Origin: Oscillatoria princeps RMCB-10
Lineage (GTDB): Bacteria; Cyanobacteriota; Cyanobacteriia; Cyanobacteriales; Oscillatoriaceae
DNA: 64,000 nt
Direction: 5' to 3'
NCBI GenBank assembly: GCA_019359235.1
Contig: JAHHHT010000010.1
Location: forward strand, 1-64,000
Shown here: in pieces, positions 1-8,516 of the stretch
How positions within the stretch are numbered: the first letter of the stretch is position 1
Layout of the letters: the number at the start of each line of letters is the position of its first letter
Notes under the pieces: generated by a model
What the model saw: the letters and a program-made list of their open reading frames with translations, nothing else
What the model was told of the DNA's origin: nothing
Databases searched by the model: none
Translations under genes and position numbers: made by a program

Positions 1-220
<220 letters not shown>

Positions 221-335
221 TTAGGGAGACCTGCTTGCTGAGAACCGCCCAACAGTTTCAAGGTTCCAGTCAAGTCATCCCTAGGTCGTTCGAGATTGAA
301 TTTTCTGGCTTTCAAACTATTAATCGGTTCGGCAT
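221..335 (+). other. Start of the 16S-23S spacer (D1-D1' helix region)
   Basis: Directly after the 16S end comes the typical cyanobacterial spacer opening AGGGAGACCT. The GACCT at about 228-232 can pair with AGGTC near 292-296 to form the D1-D1' helix. A CTTTCAAACTAT element follows near 308-320. After about 335 the sequence no longer looks like a spacer: there is no tRNA-Ile or tRNA-Ala and no box B/antiterminator region that I can recognise. Confidence 0.7.
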
Positions 336-489
336 ATCTCGCCTGAATTTCACCGGCGGGTCTAATTTTTTTTACCACTTCCAATAATGTTTCGCAGTAG
401 CAAGCGGCTGAAGTAAGAACTCTGTCGCAGGTTTTTTGCTTTTCGGAAACGGTTCGCGAAGGATCGGAGGGAACGCCTGTCCTACGAGA

Positions 490-640
490 TATAGCAGTAG
501 CCATTTAGGTTAGGACATTAGATATTGAGGGCAGGCGTCTCGCCTGCCCTACGTCTATATTTCGTAGGACAGGCGTCGCGCTAACGCGCCGCTTCGCTAA
601 CGCCTGTCCAAGTGTCCTAAACTGACTGTCTATTGCTATA
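490..640. mobile_element. MITE-like element, family A copy 1
   Basis: The left end reads TATAGCAGTAGCCATTTAGG followed by TTAGGAC. The right end reads GTCCTAAACTGACTGTC and then TATTGCTATA, giving imperfect terminal inverted repeats. The interior holds two nested GTAGG(A/G)CAGGCG palindromes. There is no coding capacity. Similar ends recur near 985, 27563, 31102 and 61329. Confidence 0.6.
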
Positions 641-758
641 TATCCGTAGGGCAGGCCGTTCCGTGCGGGCGCATGCGCTCTTGAGCTTCTGGCGCAAGCG
701 CCTACAGCGCGACGCCTGCCCTAAATGTTTAATGTCCTAACCAGTTTGGCTAGCGCTA
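640..758. mobile_element. MITE-like element, family A copy 2 (degenerate)
   Basis: This copy abuts copy 1. The right end reads GTCCTAACCAGTTTGGCTAG and then CGCTA, which matches the family's right terminal repeat. The interior is a GTAGGGCAGGC...GCCTGCCCTA palindrome. The left end is eroded or shared with copy 1. Confidence 0.45.
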
Positions 759-984
759 AGCTGCTAGACTTTTAATCTGCTAGTTGGAGAAAGGGGGCAC
801 AGCCTCCAGAGCCTCGCTCCCAGACAGTAGGGGCGGGTCCCCGTGCCCGCCCCGGAACGAGGGATAGAGAGGGATAGCGCTTGCTTCAATGCGTAACAGC
901 TTATACAAATCCAAATCCAGCCGGCTCTAGTGGGTGACGAACGGGTTAACCGCGAGTTCAACTGCGATTAGTAGGGTGCCGTAT

Positions 985-1116
985 TATAGCTGTAGCCACT
1001 TAGATTAGGACACAAAGGATCGGAGGGAACGCCTGTCCTACGCCTTCTATCCGTAGGGCAGGCGTTCCCTCCCACCCCCAAGGTCTGATGTCCTAAGCAA
1101 TGTGGCTAGTGCTATA
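985..1116. mobile_element. MITE-like element, family A copy 3
   Basis: The left end is TATAGCTGTAGCCACTTAGA followed by TTAGGAC. The right end is GTCCTAAGCAATGTGGCTAG and then TGCTATA, so the two ends are close inverted repeats of about 27 bases. The interior carries GGAGGGAACGCCTGTCCTAC and its near inverse. Confidence 0.65.
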
Positions 1117-1129
1117 AGCCAGCGCAGTG

Positions 1130-1886
1130 CTATTCGTTAACAGGACACCCTGCTGCTGTTGGAATTTCCAGCAAAAGGAAGGGCGGGCGGTTTGGAAAAG
1201 TCTGCTTTAGCAGGGGCATAGACACGTTGTAAACGGGGATGTTGCGGCTCGTCCGCCCCTCAGGGCTGCCGTGGTGGGCGTGACCGTGAAAAACCGCTGT
1301 TACTGAATAGCGATTCAGCGGCTCTTCGAGCCGGCTGCAGCCAAGAAAGGGAAAAATTTCCCGAGGTTCGCCCTCGACGGTGGCTTGGATGGGGGAGTAA
1401 TGCAGCAAGGCGATGCGCTGGGGAGCCTGCAACTTCACTAAGGCGGATTCCAGTTTCAGCGCTTCACTGATTGCTTCCTGAACGAAATGCTTAATTATCT
1501 CTTCTCCCCAAGCTCCCAAAACTCCCCGACCGAAACCGCCGGCAAAGCCTTTGATGCCGGCGAACCCCACGCCGCAGATTTCGCAAGCTTCACCGTCGAG
1601 CACCACCGGCATCAGTAAGGATCTGCCGCACTTCCTCTTGCTTTCCAGATTGAAAGTCATGATTGCCGAAAACCGCCAGAACAGGAATCTTAACAGGTGC
1701 TAGTTCCTTGCAGAGGATTTGCGCTTCCTCTGGCAATCCAAAATCAGTCAAGTCCCCACACAGCAACAGCACGTCGGCACTGCCGGCAATTTCCTCAAAC
1801 AGCGGCTGTAAACGTCTCCGGGATGTCTTGGTGCAGTGAATATCCGCGACTGCAGCCAGACGCACTTTCTCCTTTGGGATCGCCAT
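1130..1886 (-). pseudogene. Metallophosphoesterase, frameshifted
   Basis: Two overlapping reading frames together make one calcineurin-like phosphoesterase of about 250 residues. The first part starts at 1886, after a GAGAGG ribosome site, and carries the metal-binding motifs DIH, GDLTD and GNHD. The second part carries GVGFAGIKGFAGGFGRG and the terminal HGHAH. The frames join near 1600-1610, in a GGTGGTGCTC stretch. One added base, or two lost bases from a GGTGTGGTG run, would explain the shift. With the frame restored, no motif is missing. The substrate is unknown. It is divergently oriented to the nucleotidyltransferase at 2109. The shift may be real decay or a sequence error in a short repeat. 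Confidence 0.8.
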
Positions 1887-2108
1887 CAGTTCCTCTCTCA
1901 AAATCCTTATTTTAGCTTTCCTCTTCAATCATCAGCCAGAAGGAGTGCGGCTTTCATGCGCCATTGGGAGCATTTTGACCGGCCTAAATTCAACTCGTGC
2001 CGGTGCGGTTTCAGTCTTGAGATAGAGGGAGTTTCGGCTGTTATAGGTCAGGATGAGAATTACTAAAGGGTCTTTTGACTTTGCGCGAGGTGCGGGAGGG
2101 GGTATCAG

Positions 2109-2930
2109 ATGATGCAAAACCATGTGCCGGTTCAAGCTAAACTCGATCCCAATGTCCGCGCCTTCTACTGTCAGGCACTCACAGTTGCGAGTGAAGCTCA
2201 AATACCGTTTCTTTTAGGCGGTGCCTATGCGTTTGAGCGCTATACGGGAATTGCCCGACCCACCAAGGATTTAGACCTGTTTGTGCGTCCGGGGGACTGT
2301 CAGAGGATTTTGGAGGTGTGCCGCAAGGCGGGCTACAGCACGGAAATCCCAGCTCCCCACTGGTTAGCAAAAGTTTTTTTTGGGGAAGATTTTGTTGATA
2401 TTATCTTCAGGTCTGCTAACGGTGAGAGTGAGGTTGACGATCTGTGGTTTGAACACGCGGTGGAAGCCGAAGTTATGGGTGTGCCGGTGCTGCTCTGTCC
2501 GCCGGAAGAAATGCTCTGGTCAAAGGCATTTGTGATGGCTCGCGACCGGTTTGACGGCGCGGATGTGGCGCACCTGCTGCGAGCCTGCAGCGAGCGCCTG
2601 GACTGGTTGCGCCTGCTCGATCGCTTCGGCTCCCACTGGCGGGTGCTCCTCAGCCAGCTGATTCTGTTTGGCTTCATTTACCCTGCGGAGCGAGGGCGGA
2701 TTCCTGACAGGATCTTGCGCGAGCTGTTGCGCCGGCTGCTGGAGGAAATGAATGCAGAGCCCCCGACAGAACGCCTCTGTCAGGGCACACTTCTGTCGCC
2801 GATGCAGTACCGCATTGATGTTGAAAGTTGGGAGTATAAAGATGCGCGGCTCCCTCCGAATGGCAACCTGACACCGGAGGAAATCGCCCAGTGGTCTGCG
2901 TCGCTGGGAGAGTCCTCACGGGTTGGTTAG
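2109..2930 (+). CDS. Nucleotidyltransferase-fold protein
   Basis: A 273-residue protein. Residues 37-60 hold GGAYAFERY and then RPTKDLDLFV. The GG and the D-x-D (residues 54 and 56) are the hallmark of the polymerase-beta-like nucleotidyltransferase fold, of the AbiEii/MNT kind. The C-terminal half is helical and rich in Leu and Arg. A GGGAGGGGG ribosome site precedes the start. The gene diverges from the broken phosphoesterase. Relatives can be antitoxins or modify RNA or proteins; no toxin partner lies next to it, so I leave the role open. Confidence 0.7.
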   Translation: MMQNHVPVQAKLDPNVRAFYCQALTVASEAQIPFLLGGAYAFERYTGIARPTKDLDLFVRPGDCQRILEVCRKAGYSTEIPAPHWLAKVFFGEDFVDIIFRSANGESEVDDLWFEHAVEAEVMGVPVLLCPPEEMLWSKAFVMARDRFDGADVAHLLRACSERLDWLRLLDRFGSHWRVLLSQLILFGFIYPAERGRIPDRILRELLRRLLEEMNAEPPTERLCQGTLLSPMQYRIDVESWEYKDARLPPNGNLTPEEIAQWSASLGESSRVG

Positions 2931-2933
2931 AGC

Positions 2934-3048
2934 TATAGCGGTTTTCAGTTGGATGAAGTGCCAGAAACCCGGTTTCGTAGGGGCGGGCCCCCGTGCCCGC
3001 CCTCTTCCGGGTTTCTCAGTACCTTCTTCAAGAAACCCGGTTTCTGGC
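2934..3048. mobile_element. Palindromic element, family B copy 1
   Basis: It starts TATAGCGGTTTTCAGTTGGA, continues with TGAAGTGCC, then AGAAACCCGGTTTC, a GGGGCGGGCCCCCGTGCCCG-type insert, and a second AAGAAACCCGGTTTCTGG. The right terminal repeat seen in the intact copy at 31294 is missing. It lies between the convergent nucleotidyltransferase and mysC genes, where the hairpins could stop transcription. Confidence 0.55.
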
Positions 3049-3070
3049 CACGCCTTAAGTCAAGCAACGC

Positions 3071-4426
3071 CTAATCTCCGCCTAACTCCACCAACTTGCC
3101 AATATTAAAATCTATCCTAATCCAGCCTTTCAATCTTCGCAAATTGTCCAGCAGCAGTAAAGGAATTTGCCAGTGGTGCACCATCAAAAAGGGCAAGGGG
3201 TCACTCACCTGAAACATGGCGTCAGTCCCGCTGACAATTTTATTCCACCACGCTCGCAACTGACTCAGTGACCTCACCCCAGTCAGCCGCCAGAGCTCGT
3301 GGTACAGCCAATAAGTGGGCTTGCTGTCAGGAAGTGGCTCTAGTGGGGGTTCGCTCTCATCTTCGCTATCCTCAAGATAAGCGCCGGCGACCCCAGGATG
3401 GTTGTAGAACATCGTAATCGCTGTGTGAGTGCGCGGGTTGCACTCAATGGGATAAACTGTGCCATCCTCCGCCTGAATAAAGTCAAAGGAAATTTGGCCG
3501 GTCAGGTTTAATTCCTTGACAAACCGCTTCACCCACTGTAAAATTTCCGGCTTATCTACCTGCTCGTAGTTCACTTGGAACGCCGAGGACTTGGAACAGC
3601 AGTGCAGCCGTATCTTTCCCTTGCGAACGGTGCTGTGGGTGCAATACTCCTGTCCGGGGATGAACTCCTGCATCACCCAAGGTCTGTCCTCGCTAATGGG
3701 CAATTTCCTGACATAACTTTCCATGCCCTCAAAAGGCAGCTTCGTCATGTCCAAGCGAGTCACGGAATCATACCGTATGCTCTTCAGTATATACTTGCGG
3801 CGCTCGCCTGTAAAGTCAAATTTAAGAATTTGTTCTGGGTCAGTAATCAGGAAGGACTTCGGCGCGGACAAGCCGAAAGAGCGAGCTGTTTCGCACAAGG
3901 TGTACTTGTTATCCAGCATTTCGGTGATGTCTGGATCGAAATGCACGACTTCGCAGTGGGGCGACAGCAGGGGTTTGGCCAAAGAGTCGTAGTAACTGGC
4001 AACGGGACTGGATACGGGAATAAAGACATTGATGTTTTCCCGCTTGACAATATCCAGCAATCCCTGACAGTAGCCATCGGGGTCTTTTTCCGGTGCGGGT
4101 ACGGTGTAGAACCCTGAGACGGCATTAGAAAACCTGTGCCCCGACAGCCAGTATTTGTGGGTTTCTACCAGAAAAGCTTTATGACCGGCAGCGTGAAATG
4201 AGCGGGCGAGCTGAAGGGCTTTCGTCATCTTCCCGCCGGTGATCAAGATGTTTTTGGGATTTTCGGCTACTGCCTTTTTCCGAAAGGGAGTCCCGACCCA
4301 ACTCAGCAGCAGCGCGGTTAGGACGACAAGGCAATTGATGGGGAAGGCAACCAGCAGTAATGCCAGAGTGCCGATATTTTTGAGCAGGGCAGAACTTCGC
4401 CCTCCGATAAACAGGAGCTGTGCCAT
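3071..4426 (-). CDS. mysC: ATP-grasp ligase MysC (4-deoxygadusol + glycine)
   Basis: A 451-residue ATP-grasp protein. It is expected to phosphorylate 4-deoxygadusol and add glycine, giving mycosporine-glycine, a UV sunscreen. Residues ~10-45 are hydrophobic, as in MysC proteins, and suggest membrane association. GGKMTKALQLARSFHAAGHK, KYWLSGHRFSNAVS, CSPVASYYDSLAK-like and ECNPRTHTAITMFYNHPG blocks agree closely with my memory of the Anabaena protein, as does the C-terminal DFNIGKLVELGGD. It is the last gene of the mysA-B-C operon, 143 bases after mysB. No mysD or mysE follows; the next gene is convergent. Confidence 0.93.
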   Translation of the reverse strand: MAQLLFIGGRSSALLKNIGTLALLLVAFPINCLVVLTALLLSWVGTPFRKKAVAENPKNILITGGKMTKALQLARSFHAAGHKAFLVETHKYWLSGHRFSNAVSGFYTVPAPEKDPDGYCQGLLDIVKRENINVFIPVSSPVASYYDSLAKPLLSPHCEVVHFDPDITEMLDNKYTLCETARSFGLSAPKSFLITDPEQILKFDFTGERRKYILKSIRYDSVTRLDMTKLPFEGMESYVRKLPISEDRPWVMQEFIPGQEYCTHSTVRKGKIRLHCCSKSSAFQVNYEQVDKPEILQWVKRFVKELNLTGQISFDFIQAEDGTVYPIECNPRTHTAITMFYNHPGVAGAYLEDSEDESEPPLEPLPDSKPTYWLYHELWRLTGVRSLSQLRAWWNKIVSGTDAMFQVSDPLPFLMVHHWQIPLLLLDNLRRLKGWIRIDFNIGKLVELGGD

Positions 4427-4494
4427 GAGCTAAGAAACCTAAGTGGATTGAAAAAGAATGGCAGGGATTTTTTGATAAACGTAACGGATGAACT

Positions 4495-4532
4495 GGGATT
4501 GTAGAGACGCGATTCGGCGTTCTACAAGTCCC
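4495..4532 (-). promoter_or_regulatory. Hairpin in the mysB-mysC gap
   Basis: GGGATTGTAGA pairs with TCTACAAGTCCC around a GACGCGATTCGGCGT loop, giving a stem of about 11 pairs with one bulge. It lies in the only sizeable gap of the mys operon. It could process the message or lower mysC expression. It also resembles the GTAGAGACGCGAT intergenic repeat (compare 23208-23275), so it may simply be a repeat insertion. No T-run follows on the transcribed strand. Confidence 0.4.
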
Positions 4533-4569
4533 AGAATAAACTACCGGCTCGCCGGCGCGATCGAAAGCC

Positions 4570-5406
4570 CTACTTGCGTCTGATGATGGTTAACCCATCT
4601 CGTAAAGGCAGAATCACTTGCTCTACTCGCGGATCTTCAGCCACAGTTCGGTTGAACTGGGAGATCGCCTCTCCATTGGGCGTGCGAGAGTGTGCCGGCA
4701 GATATACTTGCCCTTGTAACAGCGTATTGTCTACGCAGATAAACCCGTCAGGAGCGAGCAACCCAGTGTCCAGCAGCATGTGGAAATAACTGACATACTC
4801 CTTTTTATCGGCATCAATGAACACCAAATCAAAGGACTCACCGGCATCTGCCAATTTACGCAGCGTCTCCAAAGCTGGGGCGACTTCTACAGCGATTTTG
4901 CTTCCGTGAGGGGACTCTTGAAAGCAAGCTTTAGCAAAGTCCGCCACATACTCATCCACCTCACAAGCAACCACGCGCCCATCTGCCGGCAAAGCTTCTG
5001 CCATTGCCAAGGCTGAATAGCCGGTGAACATGCCAATTTCCAAGATGCGTTTGGCTTTTGTCATGCGGACAAACATTTTCAAAGTTTGTCCCTCAATATG
5101 TCCGGAGAGCATTTCCTGCTCTAGCTGGCGCACCGTCTCACCGTCAGAAAACCGCTTGCTCCAGTCTTCTTTGCAAGTCTTCTGCGCCAGTGCAGCCAAA
5201 GCTGGGGACTCGCCGGTGGTGCACTCATTCAAATAAGGGTCAAGTCCTGCAGCCAGTTCGTATGCCTGCTGGAGAGAAGCGGCGAGCGAAGCCGGCACAT
5301 TCCCCTCCTTTGCATGCAGGACAATTTTCTCAAGCTGCTCTACTAATATCCCCAAAGGAGTGACAGGTCGGGCGGTGTTTGCTGTTTTTTCGAGTGTTTC
5401 AGGCAT
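4570..5406 (-). CDS. mysB: O-methyltransferase MysB (4-deoxygadusol synthesis)
   Basis: A 278-residue class I SAM-dependent O-methyltransferase of the caffeoyl-CoA type. It is expected to methylate the cyclitol made by MysA, giving 4-deoxygadusol. The SAM loop EIGMFTGYS, an acidic VACEVDEY and the metal-binding LVFIDADKKEY and DNTLLQG motifs are present. I choose the start at 5406 (MPETLEK) because it falls 4 bases after the mysA stop and matches the family N-terminus. An open frame extends further upstream, but only as a shadow of mysA. The near-contact with mysA implies translational coupling. Confidence 0.92.
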   Translation of the reverse strand: MPETLEKTANTARPVTPLGILVEQLEKIVLHAKEGNVPASLAASLQQAYELAAGLDPYLNECTTGESPALAALAQKTCKEDWSKRFSDGETVRQLEQEMLSGHIEGQTLKMFVRMTKAKRILEIGMFTGYSALAMAEALPADGRVVACEVDEYVADFAKACFQESPHGSKIAVEVAPALETLRKLADAGESFDLVFIDADKKEYVSYFHMLLDTGLLAPDGFICVDNTLLQGQVYLPAHSRTPNGEAISQFNRTVAEDPRVEQVILPLRDGLTIIRRK

Positions 5407-5410
5407 ACAG

Positions 5411-6772
5411 CTACTCAAGCCCCAAATCGCTGAGATACATCTCAAGACCGGCTCCTCCATCAGGCAAAGAAGCGCACAAAGCTTTGTATTCCTCGATAGC
5501 AGCTTGCAGCAGTTCGGGCGACACATCTTGCGCGTAGTCGCAAGAACCGATACTTCCCTGTGGGAGCGGTGCCCACAGCCCGCCATCTCCGCGCTTGCGG
5601 CGCATGTTTTTCTGAGCTTCAATCATCAGGTTGAGGTCTTCCAGAATGGGGTGGTAAACTGCCAGACCTAACGAGCGGGTGAGCGCTATGAGCCGGTCGC
5701 GATCAGCCGGTTCCAGCCAGCCCAGCTGCACCGATAAAGCCGCGCCGAAACACATCTCAATAGCGATTGCGTGACCGTGCATCAGCTTAACCGCAGGCTC
5801 GTAGCGGGGGCTCCAGGTGTGACCGTAGGCGTGGGGGCGATCCTGGTAAGTCTCGAACATATTTGTCCCCTCGTGCTTCATATAAGAGAACAAAGTCCGG
5901 TAGATCACCTCATCAGCGATGTGAGCCAGTTCTTTGTCGCCATCGAGGGTGGCAAAGTGCGTTTCCAACAAGCGCGGACCGTACTGTTCGAGCATCTCAA
6001 ACAGGACGATATCGTCTGTTGTCGCCATTTTGATCATTTCCGCCATGCCGTTGCGAATGTGACCGGTGGCGAGCGTGCGGAAAAAGCCGCGATCGACTAG
6101 GGTGACAACCGGCGGGTGATAGGCACCAATGCTGTTTTTGAACAGGTTGCCGTTAACGCAGGTGCGGGGCGAGGGACCGGCGTCAATGCTGGCAACAATC
6201 GTTGTCCCAACCATAACATAAGGTGTGCGCCGGTGCTGCAACGCACAAGCCATCCCCGCCACATCGCTGAGCACTCCGCCCCCAACCACGAGCACCGGCT
6301 CGTTGCGGGAGACATCACAGCCGTCTTTGCCCAAGAACTGGAGCAGCCGGTGGACTGTTTCCGAGGTTTTGTCCGCCTCCCACGCCCGACACGCTAACAT
6401 TTGCAGGGGTATTTCATAGTGATCGAAATAGCGGCGCAGCGCTGACCCATAGAACTCGTCTACTGTCTGGTCTACGATCGCCACACAGCGAGTGCGAGTT
6501 TTGTAAATATCAGCCAGGGCTGGGTTGGAGGTATCGAAAACTCCATCCACTACCTTAACTTCCGCTTTCAGGTTGAAGCTTGCGGATATCTCGAATGAAC
6601 GACCGTCCTCCCCCGGGGTAATTTCTCCATGACCGGTGTACCATTCCGAGGTGCGGTACTTTTCTGGGTGGTTTACCTCAATTGTCTTTGTTGTTTGCTT
6701 GCGGAACGCCTCTACGGACGATTCTTTCGTCAAAATCCCGGTAAGTTCTGTCTGAGGAATACTTGTTAGCAT
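5411..6772 (-). CDS. mysA: Sugar-phosphate cyclase MysA (DDGS/EEVS type)
   Basis: A 3-dehydroquinate-synthase-like protein of about 453 residues. It cyclises sedoheptulose 7-phosphate, the first mycosporine step. Numbering from the ATG at 6772, VVGGGVLSDVAG (~162-173) binds NAD, RNGMAEMIK and AYGHTWSP carry metal-site residues, and HGHAIAIEMCFGAA follows. SPRTCVN at ~201-207 stands where dehydroquinate synthases read GGKTGVN, so the conserved Lys is Arg. Demethyl-4-deoxygadusol synthase or 2-epi-5-epi-valiolone synthase are both possible; the neighbours favour the former. The frame is open to 6874, so the start is uncertain, and no good ribosome site is visible. Confidence 0.85.
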   Translation of the reverse strand: MLTSIPQTELTGILTKESSVEAFRKQTTKTIEVNHPEKYRTSEWYTGHGEITPGEDGRSFEISASFNLKAEVKVVDGVFDTSNPALADIYKTRTRCVAIVDQTVDEFYGSALRRYFDHYEIPLQMLACRAWEADKTSETVHRLLQFLGKDGCDVSRNEPVLVVGGGVLSDVAGMACALQHRRTPYVMVGTTIVASIDAGPSPRTCVNGNLFKNSIGAYHPPVVTLVDRGFFRTLATGHIRNGMAEMIKMATTDDIVLFEMLEQYGPRLLETHFATLDGDKELAHIADEVIYRTLFSYMKHEGTNMFETYQDRPHAYGHTWSPRYEPAVKLMHGHAIAIEMCFGAALSVQLGWLEPADRDRLIALTRSLGLAVYHPILEDLNLMIEAQKNMRRKRGDGGLWAPLPQGSIGSCDYAQDVSPELLQAAIEEYKALCASLPDGGAGLEMYLSDLGLE

Positions 6773-7967
6773 TGTAGTTTTATGAAGCTTGGACTTAACT
6801 GAGATAGCGAGCGCAATTGGGTCAAGTGAGAGGGCGTTCGCGCTTCCCCATAACCCGGTTTGCCACTCCATCAATCTCGCAAAAAATTAAGGGGCGAGTT
6901 GGACTTTTTCAAGAGGTTTGATTGGCGATGGAATATCTGCACCTGAAAACAGGACAGTTCAACTTCCACCGAAGCTTCCCCCCTGCCGGTGCAAATCCAC
7001 CTGCAAGTTCTCAGGATTCAACTGGCATGCGTCAGAAAAACAGACCCATCGCTGCCGAGCTAGAAAACTCGAAGCATCCTGGATTCCTTAAGAATCCCGC
7101 ACACCCAGCTCCTGGCTGCTGTTTTTTGGCATGGCTCAGTTCCTCTCCTGAACCCCACAATTCTCAATTTACCGCATATTCACAATACTTAACATATCAT
7201 TAATAATCCTGAAATTTATTATCTGAAAGATAAGTAAAGCAAATCAATTGAGGTAGAAAAGCGGGTTTTGTGAGGGACGGGTTCAGCGGTGACAAACTAA
7301 CTAAGATAGCGAAGCTTTTGTCAATCCGCAAAAATACTTAATAAGACGAAGGTCGAGCAATTTTACTTGACAAAAAGCTAGTGACGTAATAAAGCGACTT
7401 CCATTTCGCACAGAAGATGAAATGGGTACTGATTTAGAGGAATGACCGCAGCGCAACTAGAAACTACCGTTCCAGACCTGTTTAGGCATAATTGCCTGGA
7501 TAGTCAGCGAAATCGGGCTTTCCAAAGTTGGCGGCGATAAGTTGTTCGGCTATCAACCTAAGTCGGGATAAACCTCACCCCCCCAACCCCCCTCGTAGTG
7601 TGCGCAGGCGAGACGCCGAAGCCCTGCGTCTTCAAGACGCAGTCCAGGCGTCGAGCCTGTCCCAAAAACGGCAAGACGTGCACAGGCGAGACGCCTGTGC
7701 CCACACCGTCGAGCCTGTCCCACCCCCACCGCCCCTCCGCCCAGCTCTAGAGGAGCGAGGCCCACAGAGAGTTGGGCCCGGCTGGCGAGCCGGCGATCAC
7801 TACTTATATAGATAAAAAACTTCAGATGGCAGATGGGACAGTTCAAGATGGCGCGAGGCGCAGTACCCTGACCCTTTCCACCGGCTGCTCTTACCCGCGC
7901 CCGCTTGACCCCCAATCCAAGAGCGTGCCGGCACATAAAGCGGCGCAAACCGGCACAAAACACCAAT
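6773..7967. other. mysA upstream region and gene-free stretch
   Basis: About 1.2 kb without a convincing gene, apart from a possible 32-residue ORF at 7442. The mysA promoter must lie here, leftward-facing; 7140-7400 is AT-rich. A rightward TTGACA occurs at about 7367. Bases 7565-7750 hold C-rich and GCAGGCGAGACGCC-type repeats. The longer open frames here have no resemblance to families and span repeats. Confidence 0.5.
7442..7540 (+). CDS. Possible 32-residue peptide or truncated gene start
   Basis: An ATG follows GATTTAGAGGA almost directly, so spacing to the GAGG is too short for a good ribosome site. It opens MTAAQLETTVPDLF and stops after 32 residues. A TTGACA about 75 bases upstream could be a -35 element. 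It may be the 5' end of a gene cut by the repeats that follow at 7565. I do not recognise the product. Confidence 0.2.
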   Translation: MTAAQLETTVPDLFRHNCLDSQRNRAFQSWRR

Positions 7968-8516
7968 TCACAGCCCGATCTGGGGCAACATCCCTTTAAT
8001 TTGCATCGCCGGCAAGCCGGTAATCTGGGATAGTTGCTGCGCGAAACTGTCCTGAACTGGCAGCATAGCCGCCTTTTTCTCCCGATCTGCCCTAATTATC
8101 TCCGCCCTTTCTGCAGCTGTCAGCGACCTGCCCAAAATCGCCTCAATTTTTGGGATGATATTCTTGTCAAAGTTGTTGTTCTGTTGCCCGATCGTGGGCA
8201 TCATCGGTCTAATCTGAGCTTCAGAAACGCCAGTTGCCTGCGAAACCTGCTGCACGAACCGGTTCTGAGCGGGTATTAGAGCTTCCCGAGTCGCTCTGCC
8301 CGCCTCAGCTATTTGCCGCTTTTGTTCGGCGCTCAGCGGTGCGCCCAGCTGCGCCTCCAGCTTTTGAATCAGGTTAAAACCGGCCCCATTTGGTCTTTGG
8401 CGCTGTGCTGCCGGCGCTCGATTTTGCGCCACAGCGCTGCCGGTAACGCCCCAGGGCAGCGTTAAGGCACCGGCGGCGCACATCAAAGCGAAAAAAGCGG
8501 AAAATCTGGTGTTCAT
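7968..8516 (-). CDS. Secreted protein with a duplicated helical domain
   Basis: A 182-residue protein of unknown function. The N-terminus (MNTRFSAFFALMCAAGALTL to AVAQ) is a signal peptide with an Ala-x-Ala-like cut site near residue 30. The mature part is an internal duplication. IQKLEAQLGAPLSAEQKRQI and IPKIEAILGRSLTAAERAEI open the two halves; (L/M)(I/L)P(A/V)Q(N/D)xFxQQ(V/L)SQxTG and then PMMPTIG or GMLPQIG close them. Each unit is about 62 residues and likely a small helical bundle. It is probably periplasmic. Confidence 0.75.
   Translation of the reverse strand: MNTRFSAFFALMCAAGALTLPWGVTGSAVAQNRAPAAQRQRPNGAGFNLIQKLEAQLGAPLSAEQKRQIAEAGRATREALIPAQNRFVQQVSQATGVSEAQIRPMMPTIGQQNNNFDKNIIPKIEAILGRSLTAAERAEIIRADREKKAAMLPVQDSFAQQLSQITGLPAMQIKGMLPQIGL

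Larger units (their letters stand above)
336..1129. other. Gene-free stretch filled with dispersed repeats
   Basis: No convincing gene is present. Reading frames here lack family resemblance and run across repeats. The stretch holds three copies of a terminal-inverted-repeat element (listed separately), nested GCAGGCGTCTCGCCTGC-type palindromes, and a GGGGCGGGTCCCCGTGCCCGCCCC palindrome near 830-853. The first 150 bases are unassigned sequence abutting the truncated rRNA spacer. Confidence 0.6.

Noticed and set aside
6922-7203. A 93-residue plus-strand frame upstream of mysA
   Set aside because: It has no ribosome site, biased composition (Pro, Ser, Asn) and no resemblance to known proteins. 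It lies where the mysA promoter should be.
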